A stretch of DNA of 34,041 bases from an uncultured Eubacteriales bacterium (GTDB lineage Bacteria > Bacillota > Clostridia > Lachnospirales > Bianqueaceae), in NCBI GenBank assembly GCA_900316145.1, contig ONBQ01000043.1, forward strand, positions 1-34,041. Reading direction: 5' to 3'. Of this stretch, positions 23,961 to 32,103 are shown piece after piece. The position numbers and the translations under genes were made by a program. The stretch's first letter is position 1. Each line of letters opens with the position of its first letter. The notes below the pieces were generated by a model. That model saw only the letters and a program-made list of their open reading frames with translations, had not been told where the DNA came from and did no database searches.

Positions 23961-25930
23961 TGTGCTTTCTCCTCCGTATTTTCTTTTTCTGCGCCAAGGA
24001 CCCATACGGTCTTGGGCGGGATGATGATATGATTGGCCGGAACAAAGCGTTTCGGCCCTTGTGCGAGACCATCCATATCCAGAAGCACCTCCCATTGACG
24101 GGGCATTTCTATAGTGCTCCAGGTCTCGAGTTCTACATCTTTTGCCTCATGCGACGCGTTGATCAGGACAGCCAGAAGCCGTCTTGGATCGCCGGGAAGC
24201 GTGGGCAGCGTATAGGCGACAGCCCTGTGATGACCTATGGAAAAATAGATGCGGTTGGCACTGTATTCTGTGGGATCATGCAGCGCTTTATAGGACTTGC
24301 GCAGGCGGATCAGATCCTTGTAGAAGGCGACCAGCGGCGCGAACCTGATCTGTCTTGACCAGTCGATCTGATTGATCTCGATCTGGCTGCGATAGCTGTT
24401 TCCATCTCCATATTTTGTCCGGCCGAACTCTTCGCCGGCCTGCATGAAGGCTATACCCTGGGATGTCAGAACGATGGCGGCCGCCATTTTGTTGGCTTCC
24501 AGTCGTTCTTTGATCGGTTCGTCATAGTTCATCCACTCTGCATGAATGGTGCTGACCAGCTTATCCCAAAGGGTAAAATTATCATGCGCCGAGCAATATG
24601 TCACTGTTTGTGAAGGGACTCGTACTGTCATCTGCGGCCCGCTCCACGCCTTTATGGACTTTCGGATCTTCCAGGCCTGATCCTGCGCTCCGTTCACAAA
24701 ACCGGGCTCCTGTCTGTGGAAGGAACTGCCCTTGATCCCGTCACGGGTCTCATCATGGAAGATGCCGATGCGCGCATGCAGCTTTCTGGCGTGGAACTTA
24801 TCCGCCGGAACCCCTTCTTTTAAGGAAATGGCTCCGCCTGACCACGGTTCTCCATACATCAGGATGCTGCGTCCGTCCGGCATATTATCCAGCATTTCAC
24901 GGATCCGGTTCATAGTGGCCACATCAAGCGCTCCCATCAGGTCGAAACGAAAACCGTCGATATGATATTCCTCGACCCAATAACGGATAGAATCCATGAT
25001 ATACTGCCGGCACATCGGTTTTTCCGAAGCTACCTCATTGCCGCACCCGGACCCGTTGGAAAATTCTCCCCGGTCGTTCATGCGGTGGTAATAATACGGG
25101 ACCATTTTATGAAAAATAGAATCCTGGATATGGTAGGTGTGATTGTAGACCACATCCATGATAACGCCGATGCCCGCTTTATGAAGGGCCTGCACCATCT
25201 CTTTCAGCTCGCGGATACGCACCTCTCCCCGCCAGGGATCGGTGGAATAGGAACCCTCCGGAACGTTGAAATGAAGCGGATCATAGCCCCAGTTGTACTG
25301 TCCCTTGCTGGACTTTGCCTCCTCAACGGTCGCGAAATCGAAGATCGGCATCAGCTGCACGTGAGTAATGCCCAGCTCCTTTAAATACGCCACGCCCGTC
25401 GGCACCTCCGGATGCCCTTCAAGATGGGTATTCTCTTCGGTAAATGCCAGATACTGGCCCTTGTGCTTCATTCCGGAATTCTCCGCGCTGGAGAAATCAC
25501 GCACATGGATCTCCCAGATGATAGCATCGGTGGGGGCTTCCACGTGGATGCGATGGTCATTTTCCCAGCCTTCCGGGTTGGTCCGGGTCAGATCCGTGAT
25601 ACGGCTGCGCCGTCCATCCACACCGACCGCGCGGGAATACAGATCCGCCGTTTCGACCGTGCCGGACGGATGCTCTACGGAATAGGTATAGTAGATCCCT
25701 TCGTAATCGCCATCCATGCTGACGGACCAGATTCCTTTATCTTCCCGGCGCAGATCCAAAGCCCCGATGTATTCCGCACCTTCTTCTTCGTCACTACCGG
25801 TCGCGAACAGGTTCACCTTCACGGAAAGCGCCGTCGGCGCCCAGACTTTCCACGTTGTACGCTCTTTGGTATATACGGCGCCAAGGTCATGTCCGGTATA
25901 GGTATATTCCTGCCAGTTATTATCGTTCAT
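23957..25930 (-). CDS. pulA: Type I pullulanase
   Basis: GH13 (subfamily 14) debranching enzyme that cleaves alpha-1,6 bonds in pullulan, glycogen or imported limit dextrins. It has 657 residues: a CBM48-like N-terminal domain (about 15-110), then the barrel with the type I signature YNWGYDP, DVVYNHT, GFRFDLMGA (nucleophile Asp), YGEPWSGG (acid/base Glu) and YCSAHDNFTLWDK. There is no signal peptide, so it is cytoplasmic and acts on stored glycogen or imported dextrins. The start is ATG 25930 after GAGGA, two bases beyond the methyltransferase stop. A TTG two codons upstream is less likely. Confidence 0.96.
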   Translation of the reverse strand: MNDNNWQEYTYTGHDLGAVYTKERTTWKVWAPTALSVKVNLFATGSDEEEGAEYIGALDLRREDKGIWSVSMDGDYEGIYYTYSVEHPSGTVETADLYSRAVGVDGRRSRITDLTRTNPEGWENDHRIHVEAPTDAIIWEIHVRDFSSAENSGMKHKGQYLAFTEENTHLEGHPEVPTGVAYLKELGITHVQLMPIFDFATVEEAKSSKGQYNWGYDPLHFNVPEGSYSTDPWRGEVRIRELKEMVQALHKAGIGVIMDVVYNHTYHIQDSIFHKMVPYYYHRMNDRGEFSNGSGCGNEVASEKPMCRQYIMDSIRYWVEEYHIDGFRFDLMGALDVATMNRIREMLDNMPDGRSILMYGEPWSGGAISLKEGVPADKFHARKLHARIGIFHDETRDGIKGSSFHRQEPGFVNGAQDQAWKIRKSIKAWSGPQMTVRVPSQTVTYCSAHDNFTLWDKLVSTIHAEWMNYDEPIKERLEANKMAAAIVLTSQGIAFMQAGEEFGRTKYGDGNSYRSQIEINQIDWSRQIRFAPLVAFYKDLIRLRKSYKALHDPTEYSANRIYFSIGHHRAVAYTLPTLPGDPRRLLAVLINASHEAKDVELETWSTIEMPRQWEVLLDMDGLAQGPKRFVPANHIIIPPKTVWVLGAEKENTEEKAQ

Positions 25931-25932
25931 GA

Positions 25933-27078
25933 TCAATCCTCATTTTGCATCAGTTTATATAAAGTAGGCTGAATGTGCAGGCTGTTTATGATCTCCTCCA
26001 CATGTTCTCTCGCCTTCTCATTTGGCTTTCCGGTATAACGGGCCCGGATCAGGATATTCTTAGGCGAGTGCTCCATATCGATAAATTCCAGGACCTGCAC
26101 CTGATAACCGGCCGCTTTTAGTATGTCAGCCCGCAATCCATCCGTGACCAGGGCCGCCATCCGCTCCTTAATGATCCCGTAATCTGTAAGACCGGGGATC
26201 GCGTCATTGGACAGCTGGTGGCAGACTTCGTGCTGACAGCACGGCACGGAAAGGATCAGCCTGGACTTCCAGGAAATGGCATGATACAGCGCGAAATCCG
26301 TAGCGGTGTCACAGGCATGCAGGCTGATGACCATATCCATCGGATCATCCGATGAAAAATCCGCTATATCTCCATGCAGGAACTTAAGATGTTCATAGCC
26401 ATATTTCTCCGCGATCCCGGCGCATTGCCGGATCACATCCTCTTTCAGATCCAGCCCGGTCATCTCTACCTTTTGTCCGCGGATCTTGGTGAGATAGTAG
26501 TACAGGACGAAAGTCAGATAGGATTTGCCGCAGCCGAAATCCACGATATGCAGGACCCGGTCCTTAGGCTCATCCTTAATGGCATCCTCCACCATCTCCA
26601 CAAAACGCTCGATCTGACGGTATTTGTCTGTCATGGACTTGATGAGGCGGCCTTCCTTGCTGAACACTCCCAGGTCGATGAGCGGCTCTATGACCGTCCC
26701 CTCCGGCAGCAGATACTTCTTTTGCCGGTCATGGGAGGCTTCTGTCTTTAATTCCGTATCCAGCTTCCTTTGATTGGACAGGACCTTACCCTTTTTGGTG
26801 ATCCGAAAAGAGTACTGACGATCCTTGGTCCAAAGATCCGCCTGGCGGAAGTTCTGCATCCATTCCAAGGCCTTGGCGGCCGCTTCCTGAGGCTTCACAT
26901 TTTCATGAAAAGCCTGTTTCTGGGTGAGCCGCTCGAACTGATACATCGCCTCTCCCTGCACGAAAACAAGCCGGATATTGATCCGGCGGTCATCCACGCC
27001 AGGGACCGGAGCGCTTAACGTACCCTTGATCACTGACTGGCCAAATACCTGAGCAAGCTCATTTTGTAATGACTGCAT
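25933..27078 (-). CDS. SAM-dependent methyltransferase (PF13679-like)
   Basis: Class I methyltransferase of 381 residues, of the type with the motif VDFGCGKSYLTFVLYYYL (SAM site, about residues 190-210) followed by SLHACDTATDFAL and a VPCCQHEVCHQL block. These are hallmarks of the family that includes bacterial relatives of METTL25. N-terminal residues about 1-150 form a separate domain with no recognised motif. The substrate is unknown; RNA modification is a guess. ATG 27078 follows GAGGGAT; the longer in-frame start at 27120 lies inside the tRNA-Trp terminator and is rejected. First protein gene after tRNA-Trp. Confidence 0.85.
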   Translation of the reverse strand: MQSLQNELAQVFGQSVIKGTLSAPVPGVDDRRINIRLVFVQGEAMYQFERLTQKQAFHENVKPQEAAAKALEWMQNFRQADLWTKDRQYSFRITKKGKVLSNQRKLDTELKTEASHDRQKKYLLPEGTVIEPLIDLGVFSKEGRLIKSMTDKYRQIERFVEMVEDAIKDEPKDRVLHIVDFGCGKSYLTFVLYYYLTKIRGQKVEMTGLDLKEDVIRQCAGIAEKYGYEHLKFLHGDIADFSSDDPMDMVISLHACDTATDFALYHAISWKSRLILSVPCCQHEVCHQLSNDAIPGLTDYGIIKERMAALVTDGLRADILKAAGYQVQVLEFIDMEHSPKNILIRARYTGKPNEKAREHVEEIINSLHIQPTLYKLMQNED

Positions 27079-27103
27079 ACTGCATCCCTCTTTCGAGACG
27101 GGT

Positions 27104-27140
27104 AAAAAATAACCCGCCAAAGAGCCTTCTTTAGCGGGTT
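27104..27140 (-). terminator. Intrinsic terminator or attenuator after tRNA-Trp
   Basis: Arms AACCCGC (27111-27117) and GCGGGTT (27134-27140), extended by an AAAGA/TCTTT inner stem, are followed on the minus strand by ATTTTTTA. It lies 5 bp after the tRNA and 25 bp before the methyltransferase start codon. Confidence 0.85.
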
Positions 27141-27144
27141 TTCA

Positions 27145-27217
27145 CAGGGGCAAAAGGACTTGAACCCTTGACATCCGGTTTTGGAGACCGACGTTCTACC
27201 AACTGAACTATACCCCT
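27145..27217 (-). tRNA. tRNA-Trp (CCA anticodon)
   Basis: Cloverleaf with acceptor AGGGGTA/TGCCCCT, D-arm TTCAGTTGGTAGAA, anticodon loop CTCCAAA (anticodon CCA) and T-arm GGGTTCAAGTCC. Discriminator base G; the 3' CCA is not encoded. 73 nt. Confidence 0.97.
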
Positions 27218-27236
27218 TTGTCTTACAACGGAATAT

Positions 27237-27265
27237 ATTCTATCGTATCTTCATCGATTTGTCAA
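27237..27265 (-). promoter_or_regulatory. Promoter of tRNA-Trp and probably of the downstream operon
   Basis: Minus strand TTGACA (27260-27265), 17 bp, TAGAAT (27237-27242). No other promoter fits between the tRNA and the methyltransferase gene, so read-through from here may feed the operon. Confidence 0.8.
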
Positions 27266-27334
27266 CCGCTAACCTGTATTTTTTTGAGAATCTTATATTT
27301 CAGCTGCACACTGTACCGTGACCAGGCCGTAAAC

Positions 27335-28819
27335 TTATGCCGTACGCGGTCCTTTATAAGCCCGCGTCCACTTGCCGGAATAATACCGAATGCCGACAAG
27401 CAGCGACCGCAGGAACTGGTCACAGATCATGGCGACCCACGCGCCGATCAGGCCCATGTTCAGCACCTTGATGCAGAAGATCGCCGTAAGGGGACGCACC
27501 AGCAACACCGTAATAAATGTGATCATGGCCGTTGTGCGAGTATCGCCCGCTCCTCGCAAGGCACCTGCGAAGATGAACTGGGATGACTGCAACGGCTGCA
27601 GCAACGCGACCATGCGAAGGATGGTCGTACCCTGACGAATGACCTCCGGATCATCACTGTAAAGCGTCATCAGCCACCTGCCGCCAAAGATAAACAAGAT
27701 GACCAGGATGAACGAAACTGCCATACCCAGTTTTTGCGTACGGCTGGAATAGGCCCCAGCCATATCCGGTCTTCGTTTGCCCAGGCTCTGCCCCACCAGG
27801 GACGTAGCGGAAACTGCGAACGCCTGGCCATTCATAAATGAGAAGGCCTGGATATTCATGCAGACATTGTGCGTCGCGTAGGCGACCGTTCCCAGACTGG
27901 CGACCGTTTTGGCATAGATGACCATGCCGGCGCGCATGATCAGCTGCTCGATCATGGAAGGCAGGCCGATCGCCATGAACTCCCGGATCAGAGAGAAATC
28001 GGGACGGAAACCCTTCTTCAGTTCCAGCTTCAGATAACCCTTTCCCCGCAGAATAACGACCGACGCGATCACAAAAGCGATGCCCTGACCCAGGATCGTA
28101 GCCAGAGAGGCACCGGCCACGCCCATAGCCGGAGCGCCGAAATGGCCATAGATCAGGACATAATTCAAAGCGCAGTTCGAAACGTTCGCGATCAGGTTAT
28201 AGATCATGGCCGTACGCGAATCACCCACGCCACGCAGGACTGCGGTGATAGTCGAAGTCAGCGCCATGAAAGTAAAGCCGATCATCTGGATCTTCAGATA
28301 GGAGACGGCCCCGTCGATGACCTGCTTCTCCTGGCCGCCCATAAAAATGACCATGGGACGCGCCAGAATAAAGCCAATAATGGAGGCTGCCAGACCGAAC
28401 ACGAAATTCATCATCAGCGCCTGCCTGACGACGCGATTGGCTTTTTCCTGATCTCCCGCTCCCTTCGCCCGCGCCACCAGCGCGGTAGCGCCTACATTCA
28501 TGGCAATGAACATGGTCATCAGCAAAAACTTAGGCTGATTGGTCAGGCCGACAGCGGACAAGGCCCATGGCCCCAGCGCGCCGACCATCATCATATCCAC
28601 CATGGACACGAGCTGCGTCAGCATCAGTTCCACAAAAGAAGGCCAGGCGATCTGGACGATATCTTTCATGACCATGCCATTGTGGATCCCTTCCGGAAGC
28701 CGGCTGGTGATCCGCCCGGTCGATCGTTCTACAAACGCGTCATCTCCGGCAGAAAGGTCATCCAGCGCGATGTGCTGGATCCTGGCCCGGTCTGTTTGTT
28801 TTTTCGTTTTATCTTTCAT
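27335..28819 (-). CDS. MATE family efflux transporter
   Basis: Multidrug and toxin extrusion protein of 494 residues with the expected 12 membrane segments from about residue 55 on. The first 50 residues are a charged cytoplasmic extension. Family blocks are IAWPSFVELMLTQLVSMVDMMMVGALG and the matching repeat in the second half (IGLPSMIEQLIMRAGMVIYAKTVASLG), with AGDTRTTAM and GVGDSRTAMI in the paired loops. It is an Na+- or H+-driven exporter of drugs or flavin-like compounds; the substrate is unknown. ATG 28819 follows AGAGG. It has its own promoter; no clear terminator is seen before the tRNA-Trp promoter. Confidence 0.94.
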   Translation of the reverse strand: MKDKTKKQTDRARIQHIALDDLSAGDDAFVERSTGRITSRLPEGIHNGMVMKDIVQIAWPSFVELMLTQLVSMVDMMMVGALGPWALSAVGLTNQPKFLLMTMFIAMNVGATALVARAKGAGDQEKANRVVRQALMMNFVFGLAASIIGFILARPMVIFMGGQEKQVIDGAVSYLKIQMIGFTFMALTSTITAVLRGVGDSRTAMIYNLIANVSNCALNYVLIYGHFGAPAMGVAGASLATILGQGIAFVIASVVILRGKGYLKLELKKGFRPDFSLIREFMAIGLPSMIEQLIMRAGMVIYAKTVASLGTVAYATHNVCMNIQAFSFMNGQAFAVSATSLVGQSLGKRRPDMAGAYSSRTQKLGMAVSFILVILFIFGGRWLMTLYSDDPEVIRQGTTILRMVALLQPLQSSQFIFAGALRGAGDTRTTAMITFITVLLVRPLTAIFCIKVLNMGLIGAWVAMICDQFLRSLLVGIRYYSGKWTRAYKGPRTA

Positions 28820-28848
28820 AAAGGACCTCTATCATTTAAATCTTAATT

Positions 28849-28877
28849 ATTATAGAGGAAGGATCGCTTTTTGTCCA
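28849..28877 (-). promoter_or_regulatory. Promoter of the MATE gene
   Basis: Minus strand TGGACA (28872-28877), 17 bp, TATAAT (28849-28854), 29 bp before the start codon. Confidence 0.7.
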
Positions 28878-28946
28878 TGTATTTTTAATTTCTGCGTGTT
28901 TTGTACAAACGTGTCATGTTTCGTCATGATTTTCATTCTTTCTCTC

Positions 28947-28975
28947 TTGACAATCCCCCTTCTCTTCGATATAAT
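28947..28975 (+). promoter_or_regulatory. Promoter of the tRNA-Ser/Glu/Asp cluster
   Basis: TTGACA (28947-28952), 17 bp, TATAAT (28970-28975): both perfect. The tRNA-Ser begins 12 bp past the -10. Confidence 0.9.
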
Positions 28976-28986
28976 AATACTGCTTT

Positions 28987-29070
28987 GGAGAAGTGTCCGA
29001 GTGGCTTAAGGAGGCGGTCTTGAAAACCGTTGACCCAAAAGGTCCGTGGGTTCGAATCCTACCTTCTCCG
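28987..29070 (+). tRNA. tRNA-Ser (TGA anticodon)
   Basis: Acceptor GGAGAAG/CTTCTCC, anticodon loop CTTGAAA (TGA) and a variable arm typical of a type II tRNA. 84 nt, discriminator G, CCA not encoded. Confidence 0.96.
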
Positions 29071-29249
29071 TTTCGCGCGCCTCATGGCAGTCTCCAAGGC
29101 ACGCAGCACTTTATGCTTTTCATCATTCCAGACAATAAACTCTGGTGAAATGAATGCAGCATTTCTCTTTATCCATCGAAATTCTTGCGCAGCAAGAATT
29201 TGGAAAGCACCACTTTTATGTGGGCTCCGAATAAAGTGATGGTGCTTTA
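29071..29249. other. Structured spacer between tRNA-Ser and tRNA-Glu
   Basis: No gene is supported here. Three inverted repeats are visible: CCAGA/TCTGG (29128-29145), a perfect AAATTCTTGC/GCAAGAATTT with 3-bp loop (29179-29201), and AAAGCACCA/TGGTGCTTT (29204-29248) with further pairing inside. None is followed by a T run. The spacer is about five times longer than the 38-bp Glu-Asp spacer. Confidence 0.6.
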
Positions 29250-29321
29250 GGCCCGTTGGTCAAGCGGTTAAGACATCGCCCTTTCACGGCGGTAACGGGA
29301 GTTCGATTCTCCCACGGGTCA
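29250..29321 (+). tRNA. tRNA-Glu (TTC anticodon)
   Basis: Acceptor GGCCCGT/ACGGGTC, D-arm with GGTCAAGCGGTTAAGAC, anticodon loop CTTTCAC (TTC), T-arm GAGTTCGATTCTC. 72 nt, CCA not encoded. Confidence 0.96.
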
Positions 29322-29359
29322 CTCTTCCTTGATTCGATCAAGGATCTATCCATTTATCT

Positions 29360-29433
29360 GGCTCCGTGGTACAGCTGGTTAGTACGTCGGCCTGTCACGC
29401 CGAAGGTCACGGGTTCGAGCCCCGTCGGAGTCG
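29360..29433 (+). tRNA. tRNA-Asp (GTC anticodon)
   Basis: Acceptor GGCTCCG/CGGAGTC, anticodon loop CTGTCAC (GTC), T-arm CGGGTTCGAGCCCCG. 74 nt, discriminator G, CCA not encoded. Confidence 0.96.
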
Positions 29434-29437
29434 CTTC

Positions 29438-29474
29438 AAAAAAGTCGTCGCATCCATCGTGCGGCGACTTTTTT
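29438..29474. terminator. Bidirectional terminator of the tRNA cluster and flavoprotein gene
   Basis: Stem GTCGTCGC/GCGGCGAC with A6 before and T6 after. It ends the plus-strand tRNA transcript and, on the minus strand, the flavodoxin-fold reductase gene that stops at 29481. Confidence 0.92.
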
Positions 29475-29480
29475 GATAAC

Positions 29481-30017
29481 TCACATTCGTCTGCCTGCCT
29501 CATAGGCTTCTTGAAGCTTGCTCTCCCAGTTGGCACCGCTGGCTATGATCGGCTCTTCGATCACAAAGCCCCAGCCTTCAAATGGCTTGAGCAGGGCATT
29601 GCAGTGTTCCCGATAAAGGGGATTATCCGGCGCGCCTTGTGATACGATGGGGAAAAGCTTTTTGCCGGCTTCGATCCGGCACTCTCCTCCGACCATGCCC
29701 TTGTGCAGACAGTAATGGCGGTTCATAAAGGTCCATGCTTCTCCTTGCGGGTAGCCCATGTAGATGCCAAAGCCAAGAACAACGGCGCTTGCCTCGGGCA
29801 GCTCCGCAAAGTAGGCTGAAAGGATATCTTTCCTGACGCAGAATGTATCCGCGGTCTTACAGCTCTTGCATCCGGTGCATCCCAGCAGATCTTCATTGAT
29901 CTTGATGATCTTCGTCTCAAACCCGGCTTCCGCGGCTCCACGCATAAACTCTTCCATCAGTTTCAGCGAGACGCTTCGCTTCAGTCCGCTGCAGGCGATG
30001 CCTATGATCTTTTTCAT
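29481..30017 (-). CDS. Flavodoxin-fold NAD(P)H-dependent oxidoreductase
   Basis: FMN-binding protein of 178 residues of the NADPH-dependent FMN reductase/iron-sulfur-flavoprotein type. The N-terminal KKIIGIACSGLKRSVS is the phosphate-binding loop; a cysteine cluster GCTGCKSCK followed by FCVRKD is shared with multimeric flavodoxin-like reductases; GFGIYMGYPQG forms the flavin loop. The start is ATG 30017 because GGAGG lies 5 bp upstream; longer starts would overlap the neighbouring gene. It lies 19 bp after the ArsC-like gene, in one unit. Electron partner and substrate unknown. Confidence 0.85.
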   Translation of the reverse strand: MKKIIGIACSGLKRSVSLKLMEEFMRGAAEAGFETKIIKINEDLLGCTGCKSCKTADTFCVRKDILSAYFAELPEASAVVLGFGIYMGYPQGEAWTFMNRHYCLHKGMVGGECRIEAGKKLFPIVSQGAPDNPLYREHCNALLKPFEGWGFVIEEPIIASGANWESKLQEAYEAGRRM

Positions 30018-30036
30018 TTTATCCTCCATAATTGTT

Positions 30037-30378
30037 TTATTGCCAGTTTTTCCATATCTCCGGCTCATAGCCTACTGTAGCCTGACGTCCATTGCGTACG
30101 ATGGGCTGCCGGATCAGCTGCTGGTTTTCCAGCAGGAGTTCCATCTGCTGCGAGGGATCCGTATAGCGAAAACGGGCCAACATATCTTCATCTTTGCTTT
30201 GCGGGTCGATCAAGGCGCCGATCCCGCCCGCTGCCTGGGCGACCGATTGCAATTCACCTTTGCTCAGGCCCTTTTCTTTCATATCGATATATTGATACTT
30301 GATCCTGCGTTCCTTAAAATAACGTTCTGCTTTTCGGGTGTCCGCGCTTTTCTTGGTTCCAAAGATCTGGATGTTCAT
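30037..30378 (-). CDS. ArsC/Spx-like protein lacking the catalytic cysteine
   Basis: Small thioredoxin-fold protein of the arsenate reductase (ArsC)/Spx superfamily, 113 residues. Family features are the start IQIFGTKKSADTRKAERYF, the ERRIKYQYIDMKEKGLS segment, PIVRNGRQATVGY (the cis-Pro region) and a C-terminal EIWKNW. The position that normally carries the active Cys (as in G-x-K-x-C-D-T) is Ser, encoded AGC, and the whole protein contains no cysteine. It therefore cannot do ArsC redox chemistry. ATG 30378 has a 7-bp spacing from AGGAG; ATG 30381 is an alternative. Possible roles are binding RNA polymerase as Spx does, or a decayed reductase; neither is shown. Confidence 0.82.
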   Translation of the reverse strand: MNIQIFGTKKSADTRKAERYFKERRIKYQYIDMKEKGLSKGELQSVAQAAGGIGALIDPQSKDEDMLARFRYTDPSQQMELLLENQQLIRQPIVRNGRQATVGYEPEIWKNWQ

Positions 30379-30402
30379 CATTTTTCTCCTCTCCAAAGCC
30401 TC

Positions 30403-30432
30403 TTGACAAACCATTCCTTCATAAAGTATTCT
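30403..30432 (+). promoter_or_regulatory. Promoter of the aldo/keto reductase gene
   Basis: TTGACA (30403-30408), 18 bp, TATTCT (30427-30432), followed by AGGAGGT at 30448-30454. Confidence 0.7.
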
Positions 30433-30461
30433 CATGTCAAATGATTTAGGAGGTATCTTTG

Positions 30462-31379
30462 ATGCAGTATTTGACTTTCGGCTCTGCCGGCAGGCAGGCT
30501 TCTGTCATCGGCGCCGGTATGATGCGGATCGCCGGCATGGATTTTGCCCAGGCTGACACCTTTGTCCGCACAGCTATTGAGAACGGTGTAACGTTCTTCG
30601 ATCATGCCGATATATACGGTGGCGGGCAAAGCGAGCGGATCTTTGGTCAGGTGCTGGCGAATGATCCGAGTCTTCGCGATCAGGTCTTTCTTCAGTCCAA
30701 ATGCGGCATTCGTCCCGGACAGTTTGATTTCTCAAAAGAATATATATTGGAAGCTGTTGACGGTATCCTGTCCCGGCTGGAGACCGATCACCTGGATTCT
30801 CTGCTTCTGCATCGTCCGGATGCGCTGATGGAGCCGGAAGAAGTGGGTGAAGCGTTCGAGATCCTGCATGCGTCCGGCAAGGTTCTGGACTTTGGCGTAT
30901 CGAACATGAATCCGATGCAGATGCAGCTGCTTCAAAGCGGTCTGCCCTTCCCGATCGCCGCGGATCAGGTCCAGATGAGTATCGCCCATACGCCCATGCT
31001 CAACTTCGGATTCAACGTCAATATGACGAATGACCCTGCCATCGACCGCGATGGCGGCGTGCTGGAATACTGCCGTCTGCATCATATCATCGTGCAGACC
31101 TGGTCTCCTCTTCAGATCGGATTCTTTGGAGGACCATTCCTTGGCAATGAGCAGTATCCCGAACTCAACGCTCTGCTGAACGATCTGGCTGAGCAGTACA
31201 ATGTCGGCGCGGATACCATCGCTTATGCCTGGCTGCTGCGCTATCCTGCTTCCATGCAGGTCATTACGGGAACCACGAACCCCGAGCGCATCGCCTCCGC
31301 TGCCAAGGCCGGAGATATCACCCTGACCCGAAAGGAATGGTATCAGATCTACCTTGCTGCCGGCAACCGGCTTCCTTGA
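30462..31379 (+). CDS. Aldo/keto reductase (YdhF-like)
   Basis: NAD(P)H-dependent carbonyl reductase with an (alpha/beta)8 barrel, 305 residues. The catalytic tetrad is visible as Asp47 and Tyr52 in FFDHADIYGGG, Lys80 in QSKCGI and His117 in LLLHRPD; the coenzyme segment near the end reads VITGTTNPERI. Best similarity in motif layout is to the YdhF-type group. The start is ATG 30462 after AGGAGGT; a TTG one codon upstream is less likely. Monocistronic. Substrate not assigned. Confidence 0.93.
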   Translation: MQYLTFGSAGRQASVIGAGMMRIAGMDFAQADTFVRTAIENGVTFFDHADIYGGGQSERIFGQVLANDPSLRDQVFLQSKCGIRPGQFDFSKEYILEAVDGILSRLETDHLDSLLLHRPDALMEPEEVGEAFEILHASGKVLDFGVSNMNPMQMQLLQSGLPFPIAADQVQMSIAHTPMLNFGFNVNMTNDPAIDRDGGVLEYCRLHHIIVQTWSPLQIGFFGGPFLGNEQYPELNALLNDLAEQYNVGADTIAYAWLLRYPASMQVITGTTNPERIASAAKAGDITLTRKEWYQIYLAAGNRLP

Positions 31380-31390
31380 TCCCATCTTTT

Positions 31391-31430
31391 AAAAACGTCA
31401 GCCCCTTGCGGACTGACGTTTTTTTGTTTT
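31391..31430. terminator. Bidirectional terminator between aldo/keto reductase and pgmB
   Basis: Arms AAAAACGTCAG (31391-31401) and CTGACGTTTTT (31413-31423), with T runs on both strands. It touches the pgmB stop codon at 31429. Confidence 0.93.
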
Positions 31431-32070
31431 ACAGGATATTGAGCAGATCGCCGAAGCCCTTCAGATCGTAATCTTCCAGTCCGCAGTTCTCCGCGTCTCC
31501 GCCCAGCGCGAGGCCGATCATCTGACCGCCCTTTGCTGCCTGGATGCCGGCCAGCGCGTCTTCTACGACGGCGCAGTCCGCAGGCTCCATGCCCAGCTTC
31601 TTGGCCGCGCACAGGAAGACTTCCGGATCCGGTTTGGAATGGGTGATATCGTTGCCATCGGCAATGGCGTCAAAGTAAGTGCCCAGACCGATCTTTTCCA
31701 GGATCAGCTTGGTATTCTTACTGGAAGATCCGATCGCCAGCTTGTAGCCCTTTTCGCGCAGGGCATCCAGCGTGGTCTTGACCTCATCGGAAAGATCTGC
31801 CGGAGACATGGTCATGAGGTATTCGCGATAGTCATTGTTCTTCTCTTCCGCGAAGGCTTCTTTTTCTTCCTGCGTATACTCCTTTGTGGCCCGCTCCAGG
31901 ATGATCTCCAGGCTTGCCATGCGGGATACTCCACGCAGGCGGTTGTTGATCTTTTCATCGAAATAGATCCCTAAACGGTCCGCCAGCTTTTTCCATGCCA
32001 GATAATGATACTTGTCGGTAAAGCAGATGACGCCATCCAGATCGAAAATAACAGCTTTCACATTGAACAT
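31429..32070 (-). CDS. pgmB: Beta-phosphoglucomutase
   Basis: HAD-superfamily enzyme of 213 residues that interconverts beta-glucose 1-phosphate and glucose 6-phosphate in the cytoplasm. The nucleophile Asp10 and acid/base Asp12 are in FDLDGV; the cap has HYLAWKKLAD and the substrate loop LRGVSRMASLEIIL; motifs II and III are GSSSKNTKLIL and DGNDITHSKPDPEVFL, with VVEDALAGIQAAK closing. It lies 33 bp after the GH3 gene in the same operon. Its usual partners are maltose-, trehalose- or kojibiose-type phosphorylases, none of which is in the window. Confidence 0.95.
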   Translation of the reverse strand: MFNVKAVIFDLDGVICFTDKYHYLAWKKLADRLGIYFDEKINNRLRGVSRMASLEIILERATKEYTQEEKEAFAEEKNNDYREYLMTMSPADLSDEVKTTLDALREKGYKLAIGSSSKNTKLILEKIGLGTYFDAIADGNDITHSKPDPEVFLCAAKKLGMEPADCAVVEDALAGIQAAKGGQMIGLALGGDAENCGLEDYDLKGFGDLLNIL

Positions 32071-32103
32071 TGTTTCATTCCTCTTTCTTTTATAGTATCT
32101 TGT

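Noticed and set aside
29030-29249. Open frames across the tRNA-Ser to tRNA-Glu spacer, including an antisense frame of about 50 codons that looks protein-like
   Set aside because: The plus-strand frame starts inside tRNA-Ser, and the minus-strand frame has no start codon and stops inside tRNA-Ser. Neither can be supported as a gene; a decayed gene fragment cannot be excluded.
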